This document shows, in pieces, positions 1 to 46,669 of a DNA stretch of 64,000 nt. The stretch comes from Misgurnus anguillicaudatus. Taxonomy: Eukaryota > Chordata > Actinopteri > Cypriniformes > Cobitidae. How positions within the stretch are numbered: the stretch's first letter is position 1; every line of letters starts with the position of its first letter. The stretch covers positions 12,062,001 to 12,126,000 of the forward strand of contig NC_073341.2 in NCBI RefSeq assembly GCF_027580225.2. The letters are read 5' to 3'. The notes below the pieces were generated by a model, which saw nothing but the letters and a program-made list of their open reading frames with translations, did not search any database and was not told the DNA's origin. The position numbers and the translations under genes are program-made.

Positions 1-488
1 CTTGATCTTGCGGCACGTTTTCTTAAAAAATGCGCTGGAATATGCGGGATATTTATGCAATTTTATGCAATAAATTTGTGGCAACTTGCAAAACTGCGGG
101 AAATTGCAAAAACTGCGGTCTCGTAATTATGTCACTTCGTAATGTTCCCATGGCAACAGGGGAGATGGCTGCGCTTGTGTGAAGTAAATGCAACATTTTT
201 TAACTTTCTGCTAAGATATAGACGTTTCATCGGATGCACGTGCGCTGACGCGATACACGTCTGGATCCGAACTTTACTTCCGGTTTCGTTTTTTTAATGG
301 TCTGACTAGTTGCTAAACTGATCTCTTGAACAAATGTCTCATGGAAAATAACAAATGTTTTGGTTTCCTAGGTAATCTATGTGTTGTTTTTTTTGCTTGT
401 TATATAAATAAACTACGTTTAAAGTACTTTGTTGTTATTTATTCTTAGCTGAGTTTACCGGAAGTTACGTGCGGACCACGACAGCCGC

Positions 489-1770
489 TAGTGATGGGAA
501 GTGTGGATCATTTTTCTAATTCAGATCTTTGAATCTTGTTCATCAAAACGAATGAATCCTTTTTCGAGTCATTTTGTTCTTTTGATTATGATTACGTGTT
601 ATTTCACGAGCCAGAACGACCACTCATGCAAACAACTATGACATTTCTAACAAGTTATGAGAAATAAAAATGCTTATTTCATGATTTATTGACATTCACA
701 TAAGCTCTGAAACCTGCACAAGAGACTGCTTACCTCCTAAGTTAGTCCTTGTGTACAAGACATTGCTTCTGTCGCATGACAGCCCCCTACAGTCTGTGTT
801 TATGCTGTCCTGAAACAGAATTGATTAGTTCTTGTCGAGTTTTCGGGTTTGACTCGAGTCATTACATCTTTTCGATATAAGGCTATGCAGCCCATAGCAG
901 ATATAGATTTGATTCGTTCATCTCGAGTCTTTGGGTCCGAGTCGTTCTGTCTTTTGTCACGTAATGTCACTGGATACAGAAATTATAGTTAACAACTGCA
1001 TACCTTATAAACAATAATTACATTATTTATATAAATTTAATTTACAATTATTTAATAATAGAGATGCCTGTGTAACCTAACTTCGTAACATAGCAATGAT
1101 GTACACATAAACACTGTATACATAATTGTTGTTTATTGTTTATACTGTATATTATGCCAGCAAAAAAATATTTAAAAGAATTAAAACACACACGTGTGCA
1201 CCACAGATACTTAAGAAACATTTAACAATAATTGAGAGAGACTCACAGAAACAATAGTAGATCACAACTTTTATTTTTCAGAAAAAGTTTATTGTACTTT
1301 GTCTTTTGCACTGTTTCTTCTGATAATTTCCAGATAATAAATGGTCTGTAAAATATACTGAACCGGGAAGTGCGGTCACGTGACAAATGAACGGACTTGT
1401 GCCAAAGACTCGAGATGAACTAATCATTTCCGGTACAGATAGCATAGCCCATTGGGTTGTCACGTGTGAAAGGAACGAACGACTTGGAGGACCCGAAGAC
1501 TCAAAATTAACTAATCATTACTCTTTCCAGTACATACAACATAGCATAGCTCAAAGGGTTGTCGGTTGTGAAAGGAACGAAAGACTCGGAGGACCCGAAG
1601 ACTCGACAGGTGAATTAATCAATTCTCTTTCCGGCACAGAACCAATAGATGTTGCACATGCGCTGTCAACACAAAATGAACGAATCACTCTCCGGGACGA
1701 ATCATTACTCGCGAGTCCTACTAAAGATTCGTTCAAAATTAACGAATCGTTCATGAACGACCCATCACTA
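489..1770. mobile_element. hAT-type element with perfect 8-bp target duplication
   Basis: The element begins TAGTGATGGGA and ends with CCCATCACTA, which are inverted. It is bracketed by the identical octamer ACAGCCGC at 481-488 and 1771-1778. An 8-bp duplication with TAGNG-type ends is the signature of hAT transposons. The interior (about 1.28 kb) has no recognisable transposase; a 137-codon reading frame at 1387-1800 crosses the right end and is not a credible gene. It looks like a non-autonomous copy inserted in an older repeat. Confidence 0.85.
1413..1647. repeat. Tandem repeat inside the hAT element, about 105-bp unit
   Basis: About 2.3 copies of a roughly 105-bp unit are seen. Shared landmarks are 'aactaatcat', 'catagcata', 'gggttgtc', 'gtgaaaggaacga' and 'ggaggacccgaagactc', which recur in the same order. 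The array lies wholly inside the hAT element at 489-1770. Confidence 0.75.
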
Positions 1771-2457
1771 ACAGCCGCTTGTTTATGTTGTTACTGCTGA
1801 AACCGTCTATATGTGACTTTCTGCTACGAAAATTATGAAATTATGAAATCATGCAAGCCCCGGATATTTTGCTTGTGGAAATCTGCAATTTATGCGGCAA
1901 AAGTGTGGCGTATTTGGAAAAATACGCCCCTGCATAAATATGTGGACTTTGACTGATTATGCATTGAATCATGCGATCGCATAATCGAGTTTTTCTGGAG
2001 GGACTGAGTGTGGCTTCAGTTTTAAAACGTAGGATTTAGAAAGTAGTGCAGGACTTGCTTGATGTTAAATTATTTATTAAGAGAGATCAAGTTCGGGACT
2101 TGATTGATGTTAAAAGAGTTATTAAAGCGATAAGACATGAAAACGATCTTCCTCGCGTTCACTGACAGTTCCGAAGCATGCACATAGATGCGTGAGCGCA
2201 TGACCACGATATATACACATACACAAAATTACACATTTAAAAATATCAGTTATCTTTATATCAATATCTTTTTTTTCAGATCAACAAATCATAGATTGTT
2301 TTGAAGTTTTTTTTAATAGACAATGTCAAAGTATGAATAACTCCTTTTTGAAAATTTTATCATTCTGACTCATTGCCAGCATGCATCACAAATGGTAAAA
2401 GTTTTTAATTTTAAACAAACTTGCTTACTGGTTTCTGTCTATCTGTCCCACACACAG

Positions 2458-2528
2458 TACTGATGTCCTAGTTGTGTTTATGGCGTGCTGGGCTGCGTGG
2501 AGAGTTCAGATGTAGTGGATCTTTTATC
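2458..2528 (+). other. fgfr1a: fgfr1a 5' UTR part of the first coding exon
   Basis: A splice acceptor (pyrimidine-rich stretch then cacacacag) ends at 2457, so the exon probably starts at 2458 and contains about 70 bases of 5' UTR before the first ATG. This arrangement, with the start codon in the second exon, matches other FGFR genes. The acceptor is an inference from sequence only. Confidence 0.55.
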
Positions 2529-36865
<34,337 letters not shown>

Positions 36866-38700
36866 GTTCCCTAAACTCTCACATCTTCAGCTGGCTGGAC
36901 TCGGCTCACGAACGTTTGGAGTATTTGAAGCTTTTGCCACATACGGAGATGCCTGGAGCGAAAGCGCTTGGAGATTGTGCGATGTTACGGTTTGGAAGAG
37001 AACAAACTGGGCACACGTGGACCCCTCTTACCTGTTGTGGTTGTTGTAAAGCTATAGGGCACTTGAGTGCAAGACATATAACATTGCCTTGGTGGTAGTA
37101 GAGAAAACCTTGTTGGAGTTTTTCGTTTTTGGACATTTATTTTGTTGCTCAGACCAAATTCTTAATCTGCCCGAAATGAATTGTGACAACGGGCACACAT
37201 CTGACTGACTGACTGAAAGGACACACAACCTTTCTTGTAAATACAGCTAGAAATGTATAAATATGAATATATATTTACACTCTACCTTTATTTTTATTAC
37301 ACTATTTGAATCATGTCGCTTTTTTGTACCAGGATGCGTATATGTAGACCTTAGATGTGTAGCTTTTTTGAAAGGGACGTTACAAGGTCCACGAGATTGT
37401 AGATGAAATTATATGATTAAGAGCTGATATATGGCCAGTTTTGTACGTTTTCTGTATCATTGATGCATCCTGGCAGAAGTGGCTCAAAACTGCTGCTATC
37501 TCAGATGGTACCCAGTTAAGCTATATGTATATAGGCTACCATTGCTGAAAAGACAACGAAGCCTACTTTACGGTTGTTCTCTTCGTATCTCTTCATATCA
37601 TAAATAGTCATTGCTTTTTATGATACGGTCTTTGATGATGATCATAGGAAAAAATTCCAGATAAGCACCCATTCCAGAGAAAATAAACGTTTTGTTTTAA
37701 AGGGATAGTGCACTGAAAAATTAAAATTTTGTCATAATTTACTAACCCTTAAACTATAAATGTCTTTGTTTTGCTAAACACGAATATATTTTGAAAAATG
37801 GTAATAGCCAAGCAGATCTGGGGCACTATTGACTCCCATATAATATAATATCATGGAAGTGAATGGTGCCCCAGATCTATTGGCTATTAACATTTATATC
37901 TTCATTGTACAACTGGAGGGTGAGTAAATGATAACAAAATAAATTTTCGGCACCTCTTTAATGTAATGAAAACACCTGCATGTCATTTATGTTAATCTAG
38001 GATTGCATCCAATAAAATGCTGTTGACAAACAAATCACAAAAACTTCATAAACAACCTTGTAAATATCTTACTGACGAGTTTACAACATAAATTTGTGTT
38101 TACAGTCCAACGGACCCTCACATTTGGCGTGGGTTAGTAGGGGTGATGATATATTATAACGTGCAGCTTACATTGTAAATGCCAGGTCCGAAAGCCGAGC
38201 GTGGCGGTTAATGCTTTATTTATAGTGGTACGAATGACCGTTCTTAGTAAGGTACTATGCTACAAATGCATGCAACTGTTACCAATGGTGACTGGCTCAC
38301 ATCCAGTGGCTGATGCATCACGTCTTGATGCGGCCAAGTGATTCATTCTGGCCAGAACCGGCTCGGGCTCGTGAAGTCGAGGCTTGATTTATATGACTGA
38401 AGTCTACAGTTGAAGGGTACGGGGTATACAGCAGTTTCAATTTATGACTGTTTGTGAGTGTACAATGTGTTTATAGGACAGCTGCGGTAAATTTTAATTT
38501 GCGGTACATTGTTAGGTTCTGAGAAAGGTAACGCAGGTCAAACAGATGGACTACTGAAACATTTGTTGTATGTAACACGTGCATTATAATTGGAAATGTT
38601 GCAGTGCAGTTTAGTAAACTGCAATAGTTTGGCTCAAATTCATCAATAAATGTATCAGCTTTTAGTTTCTATGTGCCCTCTTGTGTCAGATTTTATTTAG
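36866..38700 (+). other. fgfr1a: fgfr1a 3' UTR (end uncertain)
   Basis: Two poly(A) signals are visible: AATAAA at 37682-37687 and at 38645-38650, the second followed by a TG-rich stretch ('tatgtgccctcttgtgtc'). A TTAA element at 37701-37957 separates them, so the first may be the ancestral end. Which is used cannot be decided from sequence. Confidence 0.5.
37701..37957. mobile_element. TTAA-flanked fish MITE
   Basis: TTAA at 37697-37700 and 37958-37961; starts AGGGATAGTGCACTGAAAAA and contains 'gagggtgagtaaatgat' near the right end. It is one of a family with relatives near 31475, 46830, 50230 and 61540. Confidence 0.75.
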
Positions 38701-39309
38701 AGTTGTTCAATTTGAAATTGGATGACTTAATCTCCCAAGACCTAATTTTTTTGTTGTTGTTTGGACCATAATACTCCTTAATAAACCTGTTGTACACAAA
38801 CATGGACAAATACATTGCTTCATGTTCAAAGAAAAATATTTGGTTATTATATTCATTGGTTCTTCCTAACCCTAAAATAGCTGGTAGAAATCTAAAAAAG
38901 ACAAACCAAAACTCGGGTCTTAGGAGGTTAAAGAGGATGTTGAAAAATCACTATAAAAATGCTGTGGGTTATTTTCAACCCAGCGTTTGTTTGAAATGGC
39001 ACAAACCCAGCCGTTGAGTTGAATTAACCCAGAAAATGTTTATATTTGTCCCAACGCTGTATTGAAAATATCCCAACTGCGTGTAAACGAAAGTGACCTA
39101 ACCCCTGGTCACAATTCAGTGTTATTGTATAGAGAATTAAGCATTGTGAAAATTCTGGTAAGCACCTTTTTTATAAAATATATGGAAAAAGTGTCTGAAA
39201 AAAAGTGAATGAACATGAGGGTAACTTTCATGAAACCAGATTGGTTTTGGCAAGAGCAACCTGTGTCAGTGTCATATACTTTATCTCATTCCCTATATGC
39301 TTTGTGTCC

Positions 39310-39503
39310 AGCTGCACTGCTTCCTGGGCTTCGGCCGGCTCTTTGTTTCTTGGCTGCCATTATTGGACAAACTGATTAATCCAGGTGTGCCTGACCTCAG
39401 TAGTCACAACAACAATAATCAGACACACCTGAATTAATCAGTTTGTCCAATAATGGCAGACAGGAAACAAGGAGCTGGCTGGAGTTCAGGAAGTGGTGCA
39501 GCT
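39310..39503. repeat. Large imperfect hairpin, arms about 95 bp
   Basis: 'ctgccattattggacaaact' at about 39355 is mirrored by 'agtttgtccaataatggcag' at about 39440, and homology extends outwards through 'cttcctg' and 'agctgcac', inwards through 'caggtgtg'. The loop is short and lies near 39400. No target duplication was recognised. Confidence 0.8.
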
Positions 39504-39539
39504 CGGCATAAAGCCTATTGATTACATGTTAATGCGATC

Positions 39540-40579
39540 TTGTAAGAGCTCCATTAAACCAAAGCAGGCTGTTTTGTTTTCCTTGTTAATGTGATGTCAC
39601 ACTGATAAAGCCCCACCCACAGCCATAGGCTGACTGGTTAATTTAACTTAAAAGCTTTTGTAAATGTGTTTGTTAGCATGTTTTAGTGCTAATGTGGCTA
39701 AATATGCTATCATCACAGACTGTATTCACAGGAATCAGATCTGTTTTTAACCAAAAACGCTCAATGTCTGTTGGTAAGGGATTGAGGAGCAGTAGCTCAT
39801 TTGCATTTAAATGGACACTCAATTTACAAAAATTTTCAAAATGTGCTAGTTTTCCAGCTCCCCTAGAGTTGGGCATTTGATTCTTGCCGTTTTGGAGTCC
39901 ATTCAGCTGATCACTGGGTCTGGCGCTACAACTTTTAGCTGCAGCAGGCGTAATGATACTACGCATTGCCCGAAAATAGTCCCCTGCCATTGAAAGTAAC
40001 CAAGGGGACTATTTTCGGCTGCTCTATAGTGTCACTACGCCTCCTGCAGCCATGTTACAGCAGCAAAGTCCTTTATTATTACGCCGGAATGAGAGTTCCT
40101 AGATAGGCCATATCTGCCTAGAAAATCACAACTTTTAATTTTTCGTCAGTCTTAGTACACAATTTAACCACAGAAGAGTCTTAAAAGTTTTAAAGTTTTA
40201 AATAGGAATAATATTGAAACTCTTTGGTTATTTTTTAGCGTGATGCCAATGGTCCAATCAGACTCAATGGACCATGCCAAGCTATGCCAAAAGTGGCACC
40301 GCCAGACCCAGAAATCAGCTGAATCGATTCCAAAATGGCAAAAATCAAATGTTCAACTCTAGGGGAGCTGGAAAAGGAGCATATTTTCCAAAAAAGTGGA
40401 ATGTCCCTTTAAAGATACAGACATGAAAACAACGCATTTTTTGCCCCCTGAAATGGAGGCATTTTGGACATGATATAATAAATGATCTGTGGGGTATTTT
40501 GAGCTGAAACTTCAGACAGATTCTGTGCCCATCTCAGACTTATATTACATCTTGTAAAAATGGGCTCAATATGTGCCCT
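39540..40579. mobile_element. AGGGCACC-type TTAA element (right part) carrying foldback copy 4
   Basis: Homologous to the right part of 44987-46669: 'cattaaaccaaagcaggc', 'cactgataaagccccaccca', 'gtagctcatttgcattt', 'tttatattacatcttgta' style blocks in the same order, ending at 'atgtgccct' then TTAA (40580-40583). Its left part is missing or decayed. The foldback element at 39811-40408 interrupts it. Confidence 0.75.
39811..40408. mobile_element. Foldback TTAA element, copy 4
   Basis: TTAA at 39807-39810 and 40409-40412. Arms and centre match copies 1-3. The unoccupied site is preserved at 46501-46520 ('ttgcatttaaaggtacagac'), which equals the joined flanks with a single TTAA, so the insertion and its 4-bp duplication are demonstrated inside this window. 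Confidence 0.93.
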
Positions 40580-40645
40580 TTAAAAAAAATGGTATGGTTC
40601 ACAGTTTTGGTACCACTGACAATGGAAACGGGCATAATTGCATGG

Positions 40646-41551
40646 GTGATTCTCACGAAACCATTGAAACACCACGGCACTAATGATTTTAGCTTTAAAA
40701 TGTGTAATATAGTAACATTAAAAAGCATCAGAATGAACACATTACTGTGTTCTACCTTGCACAATGTGTGATTTCAACATAAGAATTTATAATTGTAAAT
40801 TTTATCTCATTTTCTGCTGAAATTCTCATTACCGCAATGTGTCCGGCTGTGTTTGAACATGCGTTATGTTGTAATTTACTCAAATTAACACAAAAATATT
40901 AAGAAAAAAAAATAAATGGATGTTTTGCTAGACTACTTTAAATAAAATATTTACTGAATATTCATGTATAATAATAATGAAGAAAAATTAGGAAAATGAT
41001 GTGTCCATGCCTGATGTTCTCATCCTCCGCAACACTTTTTGAGAACAGTTTAAGCACACATACATAATTTTAATAAAGTTTGATTTTGAGTGACCAAGCA
41101 CATGGACCAGTTACTTCAAGATGGCTACAAGTTAAGATCATTTTTTTTACAGTTAATTTGAAATATTGTCTTGTCAGAATGCTTACACAACATTTTGATT
41201 ATCATTACCGCAACAGATGCTTATTAAATGTTAATTTAATTAATAGAAGCATAATACTTTGATTTTAAATGCATGTGCAGAATCTCCAAATTATGTTCTT
41301 TCAGGTTTGTCATGTCATTTTGAAAATATGTCAGTGTTGATGTTTTCTGACTGTTGCGGTAATGAGATTTTTTAGGACTAATTTTTTAAATTATGTTACA
41401 AAAAGTGTTAAATGATAAGTAAAAGTTTTTAAATTAATGTTCCCATTTACTCCAGACTTTGTTTTTCAATGTCTGGTGGGAAAAAAGTAAATTTAAGCAA
41501 TTTTTAAATTTTCATGCTTGACATTTTTAAAAACAAGTTTTCGTGAGAATC
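40646..41551. mobile_element. Inverted-repeat element GGGTGATTCTCACGAAA
   Basis: Ends GGGTGATTCTCACGAAACC and GTTTTCGTGAGAATCACCC are inverted; 'gcat' stands immediately outside both ends. About 900 bp, AT-rich, with no transposase frame. Confidence 0.8.
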
Positions 41552-41673
41552 ACCCGCATACTGTGCCATACCAGCCAATGGAAACAAGGCATAAGTGTTC
41601 ATTTGTTCCAGAGATGTGTGTTACTTATGTAAAAATATGTTTACATTTTTTTTTGTTAGAGCCAAAACCAAAA

Positions 41674-42039
41674 AGCGTTAGGTTGTGCCCCGCTCTCCCC
41701 CTACTACAGCGTCTATTGAAGGATCATCTACACTCTTGTCTGCGCGGACATAAGAAGTGGCTCAGCAAGTAATGCTGGAGGTAAAAGTGGTAGATGTTAA
41801 GTGAATTGTGTTGTCACATTGGGCAGATGTGGAAATGAAGATATCGGCAATCTCACAACGGCTGCAGCTTGTAAGCGTTATCTTAACAATGTCAACTTAA
41901 TTGACAAGAATCCAATGCAAGTCATGTGCTTCTAAGTGTTACATACAGGAGTAGTTTACAGTATTGAGGCCAAACTACTGTAAGGAAAGAAAATCAATCA
42001 TCTCAATTGATTGTGGAGAGCGGGGCACAACCTAACGCT
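41674..42039. mobile_element. Element with 25-bp inverted ends (AGCGTTAGGTTGTGCC)
   Basis: AGCGTTAGGTTGTGCCCCGC at the left is exactly mirrored at the right (GCGGGGCACAACCTAACGCT). The inner part encodes nothing recognisable. A diverged single end lies near 42868 ('cgttagtttgtgcccagctc'). Confidence 0.8.
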
Positions 42040-42041
42040 CA

Positions 42042-42260
42042 GGGTTCCCACGGGTCCTTGAAATCCTTGAAAGTTTGTGAATTTGGGTTAAAAAATTCAA
42101 GACCCTGGGAAGTTTTTGAAAATATACATACATAGAAAGTCATTGAAAGTACTTGAATCTATTTTATGCAAGAAGTTTTCTGGAAAAATCCATATTATGC
42201 TCTGTGTAATGTAGGATAATATCATAAAAATTCTAGACTTTTTAAGCACACGTGCTACTG
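42042..42260 (+). mobile_element. CAGGGTTCCC family, copy 1 (left end only)
   Basis: 'agggttcccacgggtccttg' through 'taagcacacgtgct' matches the left 220 bases of 58734-59441. The right end is absent. It abuts the element at 41674-42039. Confidence 0.75.
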
Positions 42261-42937
42261 TTCGCAAATAATTCAATAAAATTCTGTCCATATACTAAAT
42301 GTGGATATTGTTTATATATCTGCCTATTATATATATCCACACATTTATCCATTCATGATCCTTCCCCTAACCATCCATGTATTATGCATCAATGCATTTA
42401 AATATATTTTTTTAAAGAGCTGCACAATTAAGGCAAAAAGTTCATAATTTTGAGTTTTTTCTCCTGATATTGTATTAACAGTTATCATTTTGATTATTAG
42501 CATTTACATTGTTTTCATTTCATTATCATTGTATACCTGAGGCTTCATTGTAACGCTGTGACAACTAACCCGGCTGTGTACAAATGTTTTCAATCCCAGC
42601 TATCAGTTACTAGGAGTTGTTATGTTGTGTTATGTTTTAGGTAACAAGACAGTGATTAAAATAATATAAGGTTGGATTTGATGACTTACACACCCATATT
42701 TTTATGCCTCCAAAACACTCTTTGTTCAATATCATATCCAAAACACATCAAAACTTTTTAAAAATTCACAGTTGATCATCTTCTGACAGTAAGAGAAAAA
42801 AAACAAAAGTACAGATTGCTCAGCCCTATAGAAATATGTAATGTAGTCGTGTTACAATTAACACACCCGCGTTAGTTTGTGCCCAGCTCACCCCCTATTT
42901 CCATTTCATTTATTACTCATTGATAAAATATTTAATA

Positions 42938-43362
42938 CACTGTAAAAAAAAAATTCCAGTGAAAGAAATTACAATGTTATTGCAGCTGGGTTGCCGGTAA
43001 TTTACCGTAGATTTAAATTTATGTTATTTACTGGCAAGAGTTTGTTCAAAGTTAAATACATTTTAAATATTAACAAGTCTTTATCTTTACAGAATAAAAC
43101 TATACAATAACAGCCTCATGCAAAGCATTCTGGGAACCGGAAATCATCATCAACCTTTTTCTGTTTTTTGCTTCAGATTTTGTTTCCCAGAATGTTTTGC
43201 TTGATCCAGTTTTTTTAGTTTTACTCTGTAAAGACAAAGACTTGTAAATGTTTAATGTTCATTTAACTTTAAACAAAATGTTGCCAGTAAATAACATACA
43301 TTTTAATTTACGGTAAGTTACTGGCAACCCAGCTGCAATTTCTACGGATTTTTTTTACAGTG
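42938..43362. mobile_element. Tc1/mariner-like MITE, TA-flanked
   Basis: TA on both sides of CACTGTAAAAAAA and TTTTTTTACAGTG. Interior arms ('gcaaagcattctgggaac' against 'cccagaatgttttgc', 'ctttacagaataaaac' against 'gttttactctgtaaag') make it a foldback. Related to 44786-46722. Confidence 0.82.
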
Positions 43363-44986
43363 TACTTTTGGCTAAAGTTAAAGAAATATCTTATCATAAC
43401 TGCAGGATTTTATTTGTGTGACCTTGACTTTGTGTCATCTGCTTTCTATTATTCAGGTCACCAACATTTCATCTAATCAATGTTGTAATGTTCATTTGTA
43501 ACATTAAAGAGCCGCGCTGTCGTCTGAAGACAGACATGTAACCACTTCTTTATTTAGCCTCTTCAAGGACCTGCTTATGTTCTGCTATCTCTGTCTCAAA
43601 CTGAACTTCTTCTGTTAGTGGGTGGAGTGCAGGATCTTTCATATCTTGACCCTTTGAAAAGTAAAATGTGGGTTTGGAGATAAGCAAGTATTTAGGGATT
43701 TCTAATCTCCAAAGACGCTAAGATTGGCGTCCTTTAATGAAAGCATTTTTAAACTAAGAAGTTGCATAGTCAATCTCAATGAAAGCCTTTATGATCTCTT
43801 AATGGAGCTTCAATTATGATTTGTTTAAATGAAAATGTGGATCCTGTTTTGGGTCAGTGACCCCTTGAAGAGTGCGTGTGTGTCTGTACTGCTGACCGGC
43901 CTCCATATGGAACCCAATCACTGATGTGGAGGGCATTCGGGCGCCTCGACCTGTCAATCAATCTTGGGTCCTGTATTGTTTGTTGTTTCCTGTTTCTGCA
44001 CTTCATTCATATGAATGGTGTGAGAAAGTGACGGAGACAATGAAGCCAACAAAAGATTGTAAGAATGGATACAATGATTCAAGTAGTTTGTATGCATTTG
44101 AAGTGCGACAGAACCAGATATAATGACAGACGCGCAAAAAGATCAGTTTTTTTGTGTGAGCCCTTGAGAATAAACATCTAATTATTATTCAGAAAATAAC
44201 GTACCTTTATTTTCATTATACAAAGCACAAACTCAAATATGATATGAAAGTACACTTTTTTTTGGAGTAATAACTATTTTTAGTTGATATTTTTGATGAT
44301 CTTTACAATATAGAAAATATAATGATGTGGCCTTATTTTTATGAATAAATTGAATGATATGGGCTGCTATACAACTCTTATGCACCTGTTACCCCGAGGC
44401 TGTACTTTGCTCTGCTCGCAAAAGATCGGATTTCCGACACAGGAGTACACTTACATGTATAAGGTGGGGCTGAGTAATCACGGCCTGTCAGCTTGTTCTT
44501 CAGCATTAACCCTTTGGCTAAACGTACATTTCTTGTCTGAACAGACACAGTGATACGTGGCAGACAAAAACTGTATCATTTTACATTTAGAAACGTCTGA
44601 CCTCAGGCAAATTTTACATTTACATTTATTCAGTCTTACAGGGAATAATGTAGTCTATTACTGTGATAAGCTCACAAATCAATCAACCGAATAATTCTCA
44701 CAGTCAGCAGATAATTCAGCAAAATTGTTATTTTTTTATAGCAAACTAAAAATTTTGCTGTAGTTATGCAGCTGTTATGCAACATTAACAAGTCTTTGTC
44801 TTTACAGAATAAAACTATAAAATAACAGCCTCATGCAAAGCATTCTGGGAACCAGAAATCCTCATCAACCTTTATTTTGTTTTTCCTTCAGAGTTTGGCT
44901 GTTATCATAGTTTTACTCTGTAAAGTAAAAGACTAAGTTTATTTTAACTTTGCACAAACTGTTGCAAGTAAATAACATACATTTAA

Positions 44987-46669
44987 AGGGCACCTATTAT
45001 GCAAAATCCACTTTTAGTTTTTGGACATTATAGGGGCTCTATCATAAACCTGGCACAATGCTCGACGCAAGTTTCTTTTGCTAGTTTCAACCTGGAGCAA
45101 TGATCATTTTCACATTTAGCGCCACGTTGTTTAAATAGCAAATGCATTTGCGCCCAATTTTGCGCCCATGGGCGTTCTGGTCTGAAAACTAGGTTTGTTC
45201 AGGCGAATTGTTGGCGCGTTGCTATTTTGAGGCAACTAAAATAGACTACGGCGCCATTGACCAACAAAACCTGGTCCAAAGTGCGCAATATTGTTTTTGT
45301 TATTTAATGAGCGCGTTAGAAATATGCGCCTATAAACAGGACGACAAACGCGCGTTTGCTTATCACATACATGGATGCGCAGCAGTGCAAAAACGCTTTT
45401 AAATATAAAACATTAAAAATTAAAATGTACAAGATTATTATTGAGTCTCTTGGACATAAATGAGGACCGATTATGAGACGTTAGAAGGCGCAAAGAGCTG
45501 TTTCACCTGCAGCCTGGTAAGTAAATAAATGCTTTGCTTTAAACAAATCCATCTATTTTTAAATGTTTTTTAAATGCTACCCGACAGATTTATTGTATAT
45601 GATGACTCTGTACCTGTGGATATGATGAGATGAGAAACATTTTTAAGTAATGCTTTAAAAAACTCACAGCGCTGTCCGAGTGCTGAAACAATTCAGCTCT
45701 CCGCACGTTTGTACATTTTTTATCTCTTGTTTGTATTTTTAAAGTACAAACCTTTTTTTTTGCATATTTGCAAATTATTTTATGAGATTACAATGATTAT
45801 GTAGGATATCAATACATTTACAGCAATTAAAAGCCTGCTTTTTGTTCTTCTATGACTGAAAGAAAACGGCTTTTAAAGGTTTTAATCCAAAAAATAATCA
45901 TTTTAATAAGAATGAAAACAACACAATTTTTTTAACATTAACCTTAAACTGGTGGTCTTCTTCCTCCGCTTAGTTTTGCAGTTTACAAATTCCGCTTTCT
46001 AAATAGGGATTAGACCTAGTGCCAGGCGCAACTGGCTTTTAAAGGGAATGGGAGCTGAGACTCTCATTGGTTTATTGCACGTTACGCCCAAAACACACCC
46101 ATTACTCATTACAAGAATAGGAATTTTTGGAACATAAACCATTTTTCCTGTTTTTAAATTAGCAAAAGTGACACCAGACATGCCCATTTAGGCCGTGTGC
46201 AGTGCGCTTTAGACAATGCGCTTAGGTCATAAAAATAGGGCCTAATGTGTGTTGGCAGCCCTACAATAAAAAAATCCCATTAAACCAGAGCAGCCTCATT
46301 AGACATGCCATTTTCATTCTCTTATCAATGTGAGGTAACACTGATAAAACCCCGCCCACTTACAGTCATGCATTGTTTCTACCCTAAGCAAATTGTACTC
46401 CGTCCACTAGATACTTTTGTCTTAGACTGTATTAAATCAGATCTATTTTAACTGAAAGCGCTCACTGTCCTTCGATAAGGGAGTGAGGAGCTGTAGCTCA
46501 TTTGCATTTAAAGGTACAGACATTAAAACAGCGTGTTTATGCTCCCATTCAAATAGGGGCATTTTGGACGTGCTTTAATAAATGATCTGTGACGTATTTT
46601 GAGCTAAAACTTAACAGATACATTCTGGGCACACCTGAGACTTATATTACATCTTGTAATAGGTGCCCT
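44987..46669. mobile_element. TTAA element AGGGCACCTATTATG, itself interrupted
   Basis: TTAA at 44983-44986 and 46670-46673; ends AGGGCACCTATTATG and AATAGGTGCCCT are inverted. The empty site survives in the sister MITE at about 43300 ('acatacattttaatttacgg'). The element contains a further insertion at about 45031-46244. Confidence 0.9.
45031..46244. mobile_element. Innermost insertion, TAGGGGCTCTAT type
   Basis: Left end TAGGGGCTCTATCATAAACC and right end ATAGGGCCTA are imperfectly inverted. GC-skewed subterminal words ('gcgcccatgggcg', 'caatgcgcttag') are typical of a common fish element. A 64-codon frame at 45208-45402 is probably a decayed transposon piece. The target duplication is not clear, so the superfamily is open. 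Confidence 0.65.

Larger units (their letters stand above)
1..2457. other. Upstream flank of fgfr1a, repeat-derived
   Basis: No gene is visible. The two ends (1-480 and 1779-2010) look like halves of one AT-rich repeat with scattered 'tatgcaa' and 'gcggaaa' type words, split by the hAT element at 489-1770. Bases 2040-2130 hold a short two-copy direct repeat around 'ggacttgcttgatgtta' and 'ggacttgattgatgtta'. The non-coding first exon(s) and promoter of fgfr1a could be here or further left; I cannot place them. Confidence 0.5.

Noticed and set aside
1387..1800. 137-codon reading frame
   Set aside because: It lies across tandem repeats and the right end of a hAT element, repeats the tandem unit as protein, and crosses the target duplication.
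45208..45402. Separate small gene of 64 codons
   Set aside because: Inside the innermost of three nested transposons, without start context or partner exons; treated as transposon debris.
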